From Plantago ovata (Eukaryota; Streptophyta; Magnoliopsida; Lamiales; Plantaginaceae): a stretch of 64,000 nt of DNA. Below, one piece after another: positions 43,845 to 55,788 of this stretch. Location: the NCBI GenBank assembly GCA_028274465.1, contig CM051458.1, forward strand, positions 26,551,566 to 26,615,565, written 5' to 3'. Under the pieces are notes generated by a model. That model had not been told where the DNA came from. It worked only from the letters and a program-made list of their open reading frames with translations, and did no database searches. How positions within the stretch are numbered: the first letter of the stretch is position 1; each line of letters opens with the position of its first letter. Both the position numbers and the translations under genes were made by a program.

Positions 43845-45547
43845 ACAACATACTGAATGTCAGGTCTACTTGCTGTTAAATACAACAAGGAACCAATGAG
43901 CTTCCTATACTTGTGTTCTTCAACACTTTTATCTTCTTTAGTATATCCCAATTTGGTACCAACACTCATAGGGATCTTTTCAGGTTTTTCTTCCTCTTTG
44001 ATCCTAAACTTTATGAGCATTTCTTTCACATACTTTGCTTGATTTATGAATATTCCATCTTTGAGTTGCTTGACTTGCAATCCTAGGAAATAATTCAATT
44101 TTCCCATCATACTCATTTCAAATTTGTTTGTCATGAGTTTGGCAAAATCATCACAAAGTTGCTTGTCCTTAGATCCAAATATTATGTCATCAACATATAT
44201 TTGAACTAAGAGTATTTTACCATCATGGTTCATGGTAAACAAGGTTTTATCAACTTCACCTTTCTTGAAACCATTATCCAGCAAGAACTTAGTCAAGGTA
44301 TCATACCAAGCTCTTGGTGCTTGCTTTAGACCATATACAACTTTCTGAAGCTTGTATACCATCTTGGTTTGTGAGGGAAGTTCAATGCCAGGGGGTTGTT
44401 CTAAGTAGACTTCTTCAGTAAGTTCACCATTCAAGAATGCACTTTTAACATCCATTTGGTAAACAATGAAGTCATTGTGAGCAGCAAAGGCCAAGAAAAG
44501 TCTAATAGCATCCAATCTTGCAACTTGTGCATAAGACTCATCATAGCCCAATCCTTCAGTCTGACAGTAAGCTTGAGCAACTAAACATGCTTTGTTTCTT
44601 GTTACTTCACCAGACTCACTCAGCTTGTTTCTGAATACCTACTTTGTACCAATAGCTTTCTTGCCTTCAGCAAGAGGTACAAGTTTCCAGACTTTGTTCC
44701 TTTCAAATTGATCCAGTTCTTCTTGCATTGCCTTGATCCATTCATAATACTTTAAAGCTTCTTCTATGGTCTTGGGTTCAATTTTTGAAACAAAGCAAGA
44801 GAACAATGATTCTACTTCTACGACATTTGCTTCTTTAGCAAGTCCATGAGTAGCAGAATCTTTGGATCTAGTCACTTGGCGTTTGTCAAAATCACCAATC
44901 ATATTCGTATAGGGATGATCTCTAATCCATTTGTTAACAGGCTTTCTCCTCGTTGGATTTGGATATGTTTGCTCATCAGCATGTGACTCTTCAGCATGTA
45001 CTTGTTCAGTACTACTGGTTTTTTGTGTCTCTGCTGAGATTGGTTCATCAGCAACTGCTTGTTCAGCATTGCTAGATTGTGGTAACTCATCAGCAAGCAC
45101 GAGAGGTTGCTTAGTTTCAGCAACTTCTGGAGCAACTGCGTCTTTTGCTGGAAATTCTTTGTCGTGAACTACATTTATCTTGTCATGACTTGGGGGAGGA
45201 GAGTCATTGTCAGAATCATCATTTAGTTCAATTGACTTGATTTGCCTAGCATCAGATTCAGTTCTTTGCTCATGTATGATTAGCTTTTTCATAAATTCTG
45301 ATATTTCTTCTTTAGCAGGCACTCCTTGTGTCTTTTCATAGAATACAACATGCACTGATTCTTCGATCTTTTGTGCCTTTTTGTTGTAAACTCTATAAGC
45401 TTTACTATGCAAGGAGTAACCAAGAAATATCGCTTCGTCTGCCTTTGGTTGAAATGTTCTTAGGTATTCTCTACCGTTATTAAGAACGAAACTCTTACAA
45501 CCAAATACTCTTAGATGAGTGATATTAGGAGGTCTTCCAACAAACAA
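43778..45547 (-). pseudogene. Sirevirus integrase tail, linker and reverse transcriptase
   Basis: A single frame from about 45547 through 43778, broken only by a TAG at 44639-44641 where a Trp codon would sit (GTK-stop-VFRNK). It contains the integrase C-terminal region (RPPNITHLRVFGCKSFVL, EAIFLGYSLHSKAYRVY), a long acidic Ala/Glu-rich linker (about 45260-44900), then copia RT with DVKSAFLNGELTEEVY and YVDD (QIYVDDIIFGS). An indel near 43800 separates RNase H. RT catalytic motifs look intact, so only a few small lesions disable it. Confidence 0.87.
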
Positions 45548-45579
45548 CTCATATGGAGTTTTGTTGTATTCCTTAGTAA

Positions 45580-46626
45580 TTAGACATCTATTTGAGTGTA
45601 ACAGGCGGTATTAATCGCTTCAACCCAGTAAGCCTCACTTATTTCAGTGTCAGCAAGCATTGTTCTTGCGGCTTCTTTTAGGGTGCGATACTTCCGTTCA
45701 GCAACACCGTTTTGTTGTGGTGTCCTTACTGAGGATAAATGATGTTGTATGCCTTTTGAAGTGCAATACTCAGTTATGTACTGGTTTACAAACTCAGTAC
45801 CATGGTCTATCCTTATGACTTTTACCTTGTCATTTTTCATGACTTTATTCAGCAAGTTAGGTATTTCAGTCCTTGTTTCGGATTTGTGCTTGATAAATAC
45901 TACCCAAGTGAATCTTGAATAGTCATCTACCATCACCAGACCATACTTCTTACCAGCATAGCTTGTTGAAGAAGATTTAAACAAGTCCATGTGCAAGAGT
46001 TGTAAAGGTTTTGTAGTTGACGGTACTGCCTTGTTCTTAAAAGAAGATTTGGTTTGCTTTCCTTGATGACATGCATTGCAAACACCATCCTTCTTAAAAG
46101 CAACCTTAGGTAATCTTAGATTTGGTTTAGACAGCTTATTCAGCATCTTGAAGTTTAGATGACTTGTTCGTTTATGCCATAACCATGCTTTTTCAGCAAG
46201 GCAATCGTGATCTGTGACAAGGCATTTTTCAACGATTGTTGAAGATCAATCTACGGTGTACAAACCTCCTGATCTTCTTGCAATCATAATAACCTTATTT
46301 GTCTCGAAATCTATAAGTTTACATTCATCACTTTTGATTTTGATGAAATATCGTTTGTCAGCAAATTGACTCATGCTGAAAAGATTAAACTTAAGATTTT
46401 TGACATAAAGAACTCCCGTAGAGGTAATGCATCCTAACTTCACGTCACCAAAGCCTTTTGTAGAACTAGAGCCTCCACCAGAAAACCTTATTGTTGGACC
46501 TTTAGACCACCGTCTATAGTTTATAAGGTTATTCTTTTTGCCCGTCATGTGCTTTCCACAACCACTGTCAAAGTGCCAGATTGCATCGTTTTTCTCCGTG
46601 GCTAAAGTATGCACAATCAAGAGCAA
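45580..46626 (-). pseudogene. Sirevirus protease and integrase core
   Basis: One frame with a TGA at 46246-46248. Upstream: retropepsin WHFDSGCGKHMTGKKNN (active-site Asp present). Downstream: GAG-pre-integrase zinc region (WHKRTSHLNFKML, CNACHQGK) and integrase core with HMDLFKSSS (first Asp), RIDHGTEFVN (second Asp) and QNGVAERKYRTL (Glu). The frame is lost near 45560, just before the integrase tail. The catalytic triad is intact by eye. Confidence 0.86.
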
Positions 46627-46631
46627 ACAAG

Positions 46632-49038
46632 TTAATTATCCAATGTTGGATGTCCATTAACATGTTCAAGAATGCGTCCAGTGGAAACCCAAGTCTTAAG
46701 TTTTTCAACTTTGACTTGTTTTCTACTTGCTGAGGAACTAGAAGGTTTTGAGCCAAAAGACTTTTGATTCGTGCTGATCAAGTCCACTTTCTGATGTGGT
46801 GTCTTGCTCGGTTGACCTTTTTGCTGAACATACTTTTCAGTAAGTTCTTTTCTAGCAAGGTTCCTTCTAGCCCTAGCATTTTGAGTCTTTTCAGAACTCT
46901 TAGGCTTGATTTTGTTCATTTCTTTGAAGTATCTTTGCTGACTTTGCTTATACTCGTGAAAAAGTTGACTTTGCTTGGTTTTGAAACCGAGTCCACTTTT
47001 CGGAGAATGCTGAGCTTTTGTGTCAGCAACCTTACTTGATTCAGGTTTGTCAGCAAAGGTCTTCTGATTACTTTTAGTAATCTTGCCTTTTGACTTAACA
47101 AATTGCTTTTCAGCAACTTGTTTGGCGGAATGCTTTACAGCATCCTTTTTCTTTATAGTTTGCTTTTCAGCAACCTGTTTTCCTTTTAAAGTCTTGTTAC
47201 TTTGAGTAGAAAAAGCGGGCTTTACGGTCGTAGGTACTTGATTGCATTTTTCAGCAACTTCAAACCGATAGAGTTCTGTTTGACCAGTATCAGTAGCGCG
47301 TACAAAGGAAATCGGTGATTTGTCTTTACTCAAGATTATTACGTCATCACCTTCATACGTTGCACCTAAACCTTCTTTCTGAGATGGATCTCTCAATAAA
47401 AGTTTAGTTCAGTCAGCGTATTACTTGCATCAGCATAAGATTTGAAATTGATTTTCATCTTTTTCATTCTTGGATTTCAGCAAGTAACTTTAGAATTGAT
47501 GACTGATACTATTCCAATTCTATTGCCATTTGAGAATTCTTCTCTGTAGCTTCAGCAATCAACTTCTTGAGACGCTTTATTTCAGCATCCTTCTCTTCTG
47601 TCTCTTCTTTCAGCAAGACATACTTTTCAGTAGTCCGCTTGGTCAGAGTTTCAGCATTCTGTAGTTTCTCTTGCTGTTTGCTCAGAGTTTTCTCAAATCT
47701 TTCGATTTCTCCTTGAATCTTGTCGAGGTCAATCTCGTCTTCACTTTCTGAGTTAGAGTCATAGGTAGGATTGTTTACCTGACCGGCCATGAGGCAGAAC
47801 TCGTAGTTTGACACATCTGGATAAGCTTCCATGGCTATTCCACAAACTTCCTTGCCAATCTCTACGTCAAGAGTGGCTTCTTCATCGTCAGTACCTGAGC
47901 TTTCTTCCTCACTGTCTTCGGAGCTAGTATCAATGCACAAAGCATCAATTTTTGCTTGAAGCTTCTTCTTTTCTTCAGCAATAAAAGGTCTTTTGAACTT
48001 CTTTTCTTTTCAGCAGATTTGCCTTTCAGCAAAGGACAATTTACTTTGAAGTGTCCAGGCTTTTTGCAGTAAAAGCAGAGATCATTTCCAACTGCTGGTT
48101 CTTCTGATGAGGTTGCTTGCTGAGCCTGCTTGTTCAGCGAGCTAGTTTCATTCTTGTACTTATGGTAGTTGTTACCAAGATGCTTTTTCAGCTTCTCTTT
48201 TGCTTTTCGCCTTTCGAGTTCCTTACTAATGAATTTCTTCATGTTTTTAATAACCAAAGCATTTTCTTCAGCAGGCTCTTTATCATTCTTCTTTCCAGAA
48301 GATGACGGCTTTGCAGCAAGAGCAATGTTTTGCGATTTTCCAGCAAACACATTTTCTCTTTGCTTAGTCTCGTAGTTGACAGTAGCAAGATGAGAGAACA
48401 ACTCTGTTGGTGTGATGTCTGGCATTCCTTGATTGTAGTAGAAGTTCTGAGTGTGGATCCATTCTTGGTTCAGACTACTGATGATGGTTTTCACCTTCTC
48501 AGAGTCTGAGTAAAAATTCCAACACCCAAGGCTGCCATCTCACTAACTAGAGTTGTGAATCTGAAGTCCAAGTCTTCCAGTGACTCATTTGTACATTGTT
48601 TAAAGTTCTGGAACTTTAACTTCAACACTTCGAGTTTGTTTTCCTTGGTTTTGTCAGATCCAGCACAAAGATCTTGAACCATTTTCCAAGCTTCCTTAGC
48701 AGTTTTAGCACCCCACAGTTTGCACTGTATAGTATCCGGAGTTGATCGAATGATGATGTTTCTTGCTTGGCCATCAAGACGGAATCTCTTAGCTTCGTCG
48801 GAAGTCCATTCCTCTCTTGGTTTTGCAACGACAGTATCAACTGGTTCGCCTAAGATAGTTTCCATTCCAGCTTCCGTGGTTTTGTGAGGAAAACTTCTCT
48901 CAACCTTAGTGATTTTGATAGGTCCATCATTAATGTCAGTAACCATCTCATCACTAATGGCCTCAAGATGTAGCATCATGTTGTTTCGCCATTTTTCGTA
49001 GTTTTCAACTTCAGCAAGGGAGCGTCTCCTAAAGACAT
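46632..49038 (-). pseudogene. gag: Sirevirus Gag, broken into several frames
   Basis: ATG 49038 lies about 100 bases past the PBS. Four frames follow: 48979-48491 (UBN2-type Gag: MVQDLCAGSDKTKENKLEVL), 48494-47862 (LNQEWIHTQNFYYNQG and the knuckle CFYCKKPGHFKVNC), 47940-47509 (acidic region plus a coiled coil, IQGEIERFEKTLSKQQEKLQ) and 47396-46632 (Lys-rich, repeated QVAEKQ words). The large size, coiled coil and Lys-rich extension after the knuckle are Sirevirus features. At least three frameshifts and a stop near 47509 prevent a full product. Confidence 0.85.
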
Positions 49039-49136
49039 CCTGTCAGCAAAAGACTACCAAACTGATCAAGTGAGAGTGATTTAAGGAAAGCACCTAAGGG
49101 GATCTAGGTTCAGTGCTGAAGGTTAAAGAACGTCCA

Positions 49137-49148
49137 GCTCCGATACCA
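49137..49148 (-). other. Primer binding site of the Sirevirus (tRNA-iMet)
   Basis: The minus strand reads TGGTATCGGAGC, two bases after the LTR end ATCAACA. One mismatch from the standard initiator tRNA-Met complement. Confidence 0.88.
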
Positions 49149-49150
49149 CT

Positions 49151-50720
49151 TGTTGATCCCTTCAAACAACAAGAAAAGACTAGAGGGGGGGGGGTGAATA
49201 GTCTTTTCAAACTTTCGTCGTTTAAAAACTTTCTCAGCCAGGACTTATTACTTTTCAGTAATGAGTTTGCTGATACTTAACTTTCTAAGCAAGCGCAAGT
49301 TACTTTTCAGTAACGAGTTTTGCTGATACTTAAAATCAGAGAGCGGAAGTCTTTGGTACAATAAGTCATTTGACAGTAAGTGATAGTTTCACCAAGTGAA
49401 GTGAATGACTGTGTACAGATAGATATGCTTTGCTGAAAACTAAATGTAGTAAGTAAATCACACAAACACTTTTATAGTGGTATCTCAGAGTGGCGTAATC
49501 TCTCAACTAATCCACTTTGTCCTTTCTAGGACTGAATCCACTAAGACAAGTTTGAAGTTCCTTACAACACCTATCTAGAGCGATTCAACAGAAACCAAAG
49601 CACACTTGCTTTGTTTCCAACCTAACTAGAGAACGAAACCTTGTTCTCCACCAAACTTGGGACTTTCAATCAGCAACACTATGCTCGATTAAGTTCCCCC
49701 TGAATGTCACGCCTGAAAGGGTGTATTTTCAGTTAGAGAGGTTTGGAATGAGATAACTTAATTATAACTTATTCAGTTACAACAAGTAATCTAAGAAACA
49801 AAACTTTGAATACTTTGCAGTAAACATGTTTGATTGTTTCTGGTATCAAGACTTGTTCTTGTTCGAAAGAAAGAACACTTAACTAATTTCTTAGCCGTGT
49901 AAGTTCCACTTCTTCACAAGTAGCTTTTTCAAGCTTTAAGTCTTGGAACGGATCAATGGCAGTAAAGTGTGTTTGAAGGGTATGTGAGTTTAAGCACAAG
50001 TGAGAGTTTGATCACGTTGTTGACACACTTCAACTCTTTGCCGGATGACCTCTATTTACAGTGAATGAAGGAGCCGTTTGAATTTCAAATTCTAAGGCTT
50101 TTGTTCCTTAAGATGTCACTATCTTGCTTTTGTACTTTCAACAGCGTCCTTTATTTGTCTTCTAGTCTTCATGTCCTTCGCGTGCATGTTTTGCATGTAA
50201 TGTTCATTTGAATGAAATTCAAACATTAACGTTGGAGCGCAAATGCAAGTACTTTCAGCAAGGAGGTCACAAATGTCATCAGCAAGTGGTCAGTCTCAGT
50301 TTCAGCAAGCACAACCTACTCTGTCGTTTAGATTTTCACTTATGCAAGTTGTTGCTGAAGTTTCCACTTTCTGAGCAACATGTGCCTTTGTAGATACCAA
50401 TCTTCAGAAATCTTCTAGTCTTCAGTTCTTCGAATTCTTCAAGTTTCTGAACGGTTCTAAATGCTTCAATAGTTTGTTTGTGTAAACAAAGTACATCATC
50501 AGCAAATGCTTCAATATGTTGTATTTCTTTTCAGAAAACAAGATACATCATAAGCGGTAAAACTAACCTATCTAGCATCTACTCTAAGTCTTCAGCAAAC
50601 GTTCCTCTTTTACAATGTCCTTGAAATTGTAAATTCCTATGGACCTTAAGAGTACTAGTTACTGGACTTTCCTTAATTTAGCATGGTTAATTGCTCATCA
50701 AAATTACAAGTTTCCTAACA
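49151..50720 (-). repeat. 5' LTR of the Sirevirus
   Basis: 1570 bp; the minus strand starts TGTTAGGAAACTTG and ends GGGATCAACA. It contains paired hairpins ATTACT-TTTC-AGTAAT and GTTACT-TTTC-AGTAAC (about 49245-49320) and a run of eight G (about 49186-49193). A related LTR in opposite orientation is at 55789-57250. The left boundary is sure; the right end is inferred from TGTTAGG. Confidence 0.8.
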
Positions 50721-51306
50721 GAAAACTTACTTGGGAAAGCTGGGTTGAAGACTAGAAGACGGAAAGTACGCCGGAAACTCGAACTCCGCCAGAAAAATGG
50801 ATTCTGGTCACTTGAAAGAAGTCCTCGATCTAACTTAGTCATGAAGAGGCTGCTTGTCGATCGTCTTAAAATGGTCCTCGCTCTCTGTATATGCTCTGAG
50901 TGAAGATATTGCGAAAAGTGTGGAATGATTCGGTCTTGGCCTATTTGCAGAAGGGTATCTCGAAAATACGAACCGTCGCATACCCTCGCTCTATCCGGGC
51001 CGAACACGTGTCCACTACTAACGGCCCAGATCACAGCCGCCTGACGGATTTACCGATCTACCCTCCACGCTCCCGCTCCGACACTTTTTCCCAGGTGAAC
51101 GCGGATTACCTAACAACCCATGATAATTCGTGGAGCGAGGACCATGTCACGTGGATAACTTGTAGAGCGACAAGCGACCATTCACACTAGAAGAAAAATT
51201 GGAGGATTACCTTTTACGGTACCGAGGAGCCACTTTCTCATGAAGCTTCTCGAGAAATTGTCAAAAGAAAAAGGTTGAAGGAAATCATTTCATTCCATTT
51301 ACTCAC

Positions 51307-51327
51307 AATTGTCTCCTCGAGACAATT
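51307..51327 (+). repeat. Hairpin in Tat-3, counterpart of Tat-1 tandem hairpins
   Basis: AATTGTCTC - CTC - GAGACAATT, a 9-bp perfect stem in the same place as the Tat-1 repeats (AAGTATCTC/GAGATACTT). Several arm bases differ between the elements and all remain paired. A nearby imperfect unit holds TTCTCGAGAA (about 51246-51255). Confidence 0.75.
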
Positions 51328-51618
51328 TACAAAGAGGATAGCGAAGAGGTAAAAAATCGAATAACCTATTTCCACCAAGGAACACTTACCCGCATCCGAT
51401 CTCTGCCAAGTAAATATACCCCTTTTATGAGGTCCGAGCAACGTCTGCTCGCACCCTATAAAAAGGGGGAGGGGAGAGATAGGAGGAGGGAATGGCACCA
51501 AGGCGCGAATACGGATTTCTTTTTTCGTCCACTACTAGTGGAGGCTCTGCTCGACCTCTACTTCAACATAGTTCCTCAACTATCTTCTACAAAGATACTT
51601 GGAAACTAGGGGGACATA

Positions 51619-52436
51619 TGTTGGTGTTAAAATATGTCCAGCCCGCATGTACGAACCAGAGCGGTCTAAGAGCGCGACAAAGCATCAAGGGCCGTCCCTC
51701 AAAGGGCGCGACCATACCCAAGTATCTCACTTAGGTGTGGCTCGACCAATATACGGTCCGACCATCACTAAGAGGCCAACCCTCAAGATAAGCTCACTGC
51801 AAGGACAATGCAGCTGTTGGGCTCGAGGAGGACCTTACGTCAAGGTGACACCCTCCAAAACGAGACTAGGCAGAGCACTTCTCGGACCACGGACGTAAGA
51901 GAAAGGCACGAGGACCAAGGGCGACCACCCATAGTCGCACCCTGTGGGACCTGTCTTCCAGATTACTCCATAGGACCCAAAAAGTCAATAATGCCCTCAC
52001 AACCCTAGTCAAGATGTTTGGGCCAAAACCCATGGACCTCCTTAATGGGCTTGGGCCAAAGGAGGCTTCAATCTTAGCTGGACACTTGTCACGATCCTAC
52101 ACGAAGTGACAATAAAATACTACAAGTATATAAGGGACTAATTCATTATCCGCTGGGTAAGCATTGATAGCTCTCACCCACCACTCACCTACCATATTTA
52201 CTACTCTTACTAGGAAGCCCTTCAACTCCCTACCCGTAAAATCGTCCCTCAGGTTTGATCCTCGACAAACCGGGCACGAGGTACTAACCTCCTCCCTCCC
52301 AGTCTCTTTCAAGTACGAGGAAGCTACATGAAGGATTCCTATGATCTTAAGAGGAAGACTACATGAAGAAGATCTAAACAGTGTATTGTGACGACCTACT
52401 GCGAACTTAAGAAGAAGTACGAATTACCCTCCAACA
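51619..52436 (+). repeat. 3' LTR of Tat-3
   Basis: 818 bp, TGTTGGTGTTAAAATATG to CTCCAACA; TATATAAGG at 52127-52135. Same LTR subtype as Tat-2. Confidence 0.87.
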
Positions 52437-52936
52437 TTTGTGATGATGCCTAATAATGTTTTTGGTTTAAAAAGTTGCCATAGTGATTGGTCATGGACTC
52501 AAGATCTTTCGTGGATATTTTATCTATTGATAACACCAAAGTTTAGTCCGTTGTTATATGTGGCAGTTGTGATTTGGTTTCTTATGTTTATGCACATATG
52601 ATTGTATCCGATTTGTATCCGAGACTTATATTTTCATTTTGCATTAAACTTAGGTTGCTAGATGTATCTATTAATCCAATGATGTTTTGGATTAAGTTGT
52701 GTTTTGCACTTTGTTACTTGTTAAGAGCTGTGATTTCGGAACTCGCAGTATATGTGTTTGTTTGATGATCCAATTGAGTTGAAGTATATGCTTAGTGAGA
52801 CTATATCACTATAACTCCAATTGTTGTTGTTCTCGATCATCCATTCGATTAGTTTCAATGATTGAATAATGAATTAGTTGTTACATGGTTTAGTTCGTGG
52901 AGCTATGAATTGTTTTGATGAAATTTGCCTACACTA
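52437..52936. other. Orphan 500-bp segment
   Basis: Not recognised. It lies between the Tat-3 LTR and the truncated copia-3 integrase, is AT-rich, and has no convincing ORF, terminal inverted repeats or RNA gene. Present again, inverted, at 62565-63061. Confidence 0.4.
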
Positions 52937-53951
52937 CATTGATCTTACCATGTCTAACAAAGTTCGATTTCTCCTCTGAGAAACACCATTCATTTGTGGT
53001 GTTCCTGGTGGAGTCCATTGTGATTGAATTCCATTAAGCTTTAAGTAATTCAGAAATTCCTTACTTAAGTATTCTCCTCCTCGATCTGATCGAAGAGTCT
53101 TAATACTTCTTTCAAGTTGTTTCTCTACTTCAACCTTATACTCTTTGAATTTCTCAAAAGCTTCAGATTTGTGTTTCATAAGATTCACATAGCCAAACCT
53201 AGAGAATCATCGGTAAAGGTCATGAAGTAAGAATACCCACCCCTAGCTTGAGTTTTAAAAGGTCCACACACATCAGAGTGAACTAACTCAAGTACTTGTT
53301 TAGCACGAGTACATGTTCCGGAAAAAGGTTTCTTGATCATTTTACCTTTGAGACATGATTCACAGTTCCCATATGATTCAAAATCAAATGGTGCTAAATA
53401 ATCTAACTTTCTTAGTCTTGCAATTCTTGTCTCATTAATGTGACCAAGTCTACAATGCCATAAATAAGTGGTGTTTCTTGGATTATTAAGCTTTGGTCGT
53501 TTGTTTTGTATATGAAATAAATTATGTCTACATTCAAGTAAGTACAAACAATTCATAAGAGGAGAATTTCCAATATCAATACCATTATGCGAAAAATAAC
53601 AATTATTATTGGCAAAACGGAAGGAAAACCCTTCATTGTCTAACATCGGAATGGAAATAATGTTTCTTACAATGAAGGAACGAAATAATTATTCAATTCT
53701 AAAACAAAACCCGAGGGTAAATTTAATCTATAAGTTCCAACACGTAGGGCAACAACGGACGATCCATTTCCTACGCGTAGATCAATTTCCGTTTGTCTAA
53801 CCTGTCGGCTATCAATGAGCCCCTGCAAATTGTTACAAATGTGTGAGCCACAAGCATTATCTAATACCCAACAATTCGAGTTTTGTGTAGACATATTTAT
53901 CTCAATGACAAACATACCTTGATGGGAGCCAGATGCACCATGCGTGGTCAC
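52937..53951 (-). pseudogene. Copia-3 protease and integrase, left arm, truncated
   Basis: Minus strand. Retropepsin-like WVLDNACGSHIC has Asn where copia-1 has Thr after the catalytic Asp. A frameshift near 53660 follows, then GAG-pre-integrase ([26 protein letters not shown]) and integrase with HSDVCGPF and RSDRGGEY. The third catalytic site reads NGVSQRRNRT, with Gln replacing the Glu of copia-1 ([10 protein letters not shown]). A 1-nt deletion near 53207 breaks this arm; the right arm lacks that deletion. Integrase ends abruptly at DMVRSM, where the orphan segment begins; RT and RNase H are absent. Confidence 0.86.
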
Positions 53952-53957
53952 AACTCC

Positions 53958-54785
53958 ATCAGCAATTGCCTTCGGGCAGTCTCTCTTCCAGTGTCGTTTC
54001 TACTTGCAGTAAAGACACGTCTCCTTCTCCATGTTCACCACCTTCTTCTGATTTCTTGCCTTACGCTTAAAAACCTTAGCCTTAGGTCCAACCTTTGGCT
54101 TCTTGTTTTGCTTAGCCTTACCCTTTGAGCCATAGCCCTTAGGGTGAGCCTTCGTAGATGATCCAACCAGCATAACAGACTTCCTCTTAGGTTGAGCATG
54201 TTCATAGGTCTTAAGCATATTATGGACTTCTGGAAGTGTAGCATCTTTGGCATTTATATTGTAATTCATGACGAATGTGGAATATGAATCCGGCAATGAC
54301 TGAAGGATGATGATGACTGAAACTCGGTTCTCAAATTTCATTCCAGCAGTTGCCAATTGCTCAATGAGTCCAATCATCTTGAGCACGTGTTCAGATACAT
54401 TCCCTCCTTCAGACATCCTCATTTTGAAGATTTCTCTAACAAGATCAAATTCAACACTCTTAGAAACAGTTCCAAAGAGGCTTTTGAGGTGCTCGAGCAT
54501 TTCATATGGCATCATGTTTTCATGTTGCCTTTGCAGCTCCATAGTCATTGCAGCTAGCATAACACACTGTGCATTAGCAGCATCATCTTTGTGCTTCTAG
54601 TGAGCAGCTTTGTCAAACTTAGCAAGCTCAACAGCAATAGTAGGAGGAGTGGGGATTGGCTCGTCCAAGACGTACTCAATTTTCTCTTGCCTAAGCACCA
54701 AACGAATGTTACGGATCCAATCCATAAAGTTTGGACCAGTAAGAGTGCATTTCTCTAAGATCATTCTTATGGATAAATTGGCCAT
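53958..54785 (-). pseudogene. gag: Copia-3 Gag, left arm
   Basis: ATG 54785 (MANLSIRMILEKCTLTGPNF), a UBN2-type Gag related to copia-1 and copia-2. In-frame TAG at 54597-54599 and near 53998, the latter inside the knuckle (CLYCK-stop-KRHWKRDC), where copia-1 has CAG (Gln). Otherwise the frame is continuous through the Gag core and basic tail. The same stops occur in the right arm. Confidence 0.88.
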
Positions 54786-55688
54786 CTTTTCAGACCTAGA
54801 GAAGTAAATAAATAAAACTGAAATTAATACTCCAAAAATAATTTCTATGATCACAATCAGCGACTAAATAAACTAGGCCTTTTGCTTTATTCAGTTCTCA
54901 CTATTTTCACATACTCCTGACCCCTTTAGAGAGTACGAACCATTATTTTACAATAGTTGTAGTGAGCCAAGATCCATGATTGCACTATTATAGCCCCAGG
55001 TATGGTTGATCACTATAATAACCAAACAGGTAGGTCTCCAAACCAATTGTATTATACAACTCTTGGTTGATCAAAACTATTTTGACCGATGTCCTCAAAT
55101 TATGCCTGACGCTATGGCGACTCGACATAATTCAAGTAAGTCATAACCATCACACGACACCAACAATGGTCCTATGAAGGCAACTTTCTTACGGCAAACG
55201 GAGTAAGCACTATGGTGCATATTACCCACGAGATTAGTAAGTCCATTTATCCTTCAATTATGATGGGTGACATCATGCGATTTAATCGAGACTTAAATAA
55301 TTGGGAACATTTAAAATGGGGTATTTAATCGCTTGACCAAGAACCCTAACATGCATCACATAATGGGTGCCGCCTACCCAAGGCTCATGCAATGCGGTCT
55401 AACAAGTAATGAGTGCCGCCTACTCATACATATAAATGTGGACTAGCAAGTAATGGGTGCGGCCTACCCATGCATATGACAGATGCGGTCCGGAAACTAA
55501 TGGGTGCCGCCTACCCATACAATAAAGCGGACTAACGATATTTAATACATATTTAAATAATAATTTGCATGTAGACATTTAATACATGTGATACAACTAA
55601 GTTGGACAGCAGATAAGTAGTCTTGTTGTGGATTATATCATTATATGTTAAGTCAAAATCGTATAATAATTCTCTAAGAATTTTTAAA
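54786..55688 (-). other. Copia-3 leader, left arm
   Basis: Non-coding leader between gag and PBS, with the stem-loop array at 55363-55518. It becomes noisier than the right arm close to the N gap (55540-55688). Confidence 0.8.
55363..55518 (-). repeat. Leader stem-loop array, copia-3 left arm
   Basis: Units at 55363-55381, 55409-55427, 55453-55471 and 55500-55518. One unit has ATGAGT/ACTCAT instead of ATGGGT/ACCCAT, a paired change. Same layout as copia-1 and copia-2. Confidence 0.82.
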
Positions 55689-55788
55689 NNNNNNNNNNNN
55701 NNNNNNNNNNNNNNNNNNNNNNNNNNNNNNNNNNNNNNNNNNNNNNNNNNNNNNNNNNNNNNNNNNNNNNNNNNNNNNNNNNNNNNNN
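55689..55788. other. Assembly gap 3 (100 N)
   Basis: Exactly 100 N. The left flank is inverted-duplicated at 59812 onward; the right flank is an unrelated Sirevirus LTR piece. Confidence 0.99.

Larger units (their letters stand above)
39889..50720 (-). mobile_element. Sirevirus (SIRE/Maximus-type copia), lacking 3' end
   Basis: Minus strand: 5' LTR 49151-50720, PBS, gag with coiled coils, protease, integrase, RT, RNase H, a spacer with hairpins, then an extra ORF. The large Gag and the additional ORF after RNase H are hallmarks of Sireviruses. The 3' end, PPT and 3' LTR are missing where the Athila-like LTR inserted at 39888. It sits inside the 5' UTR intron of the Tat-3 antisense gene. Every ORF is broken. 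Confidence 0.88.
50721..52436 (+). mobile_element. Tat-3: 3' end of a Tat element
   Basis: Similar to 29339-31172 of Tat-1: antisense-gene 5' UTR region (50721-51180), hairpin segment (51230-51330), TATA-like CCCTATAAAAAGGGG (about 51455-51468), PPT ACTAGGGGGACATA and 3' LTR 51619-52436. Everything upstream is lost at the Sirevirus LTR. An inverted near-copy occupies 63062-64000. Confidence 0.83.
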
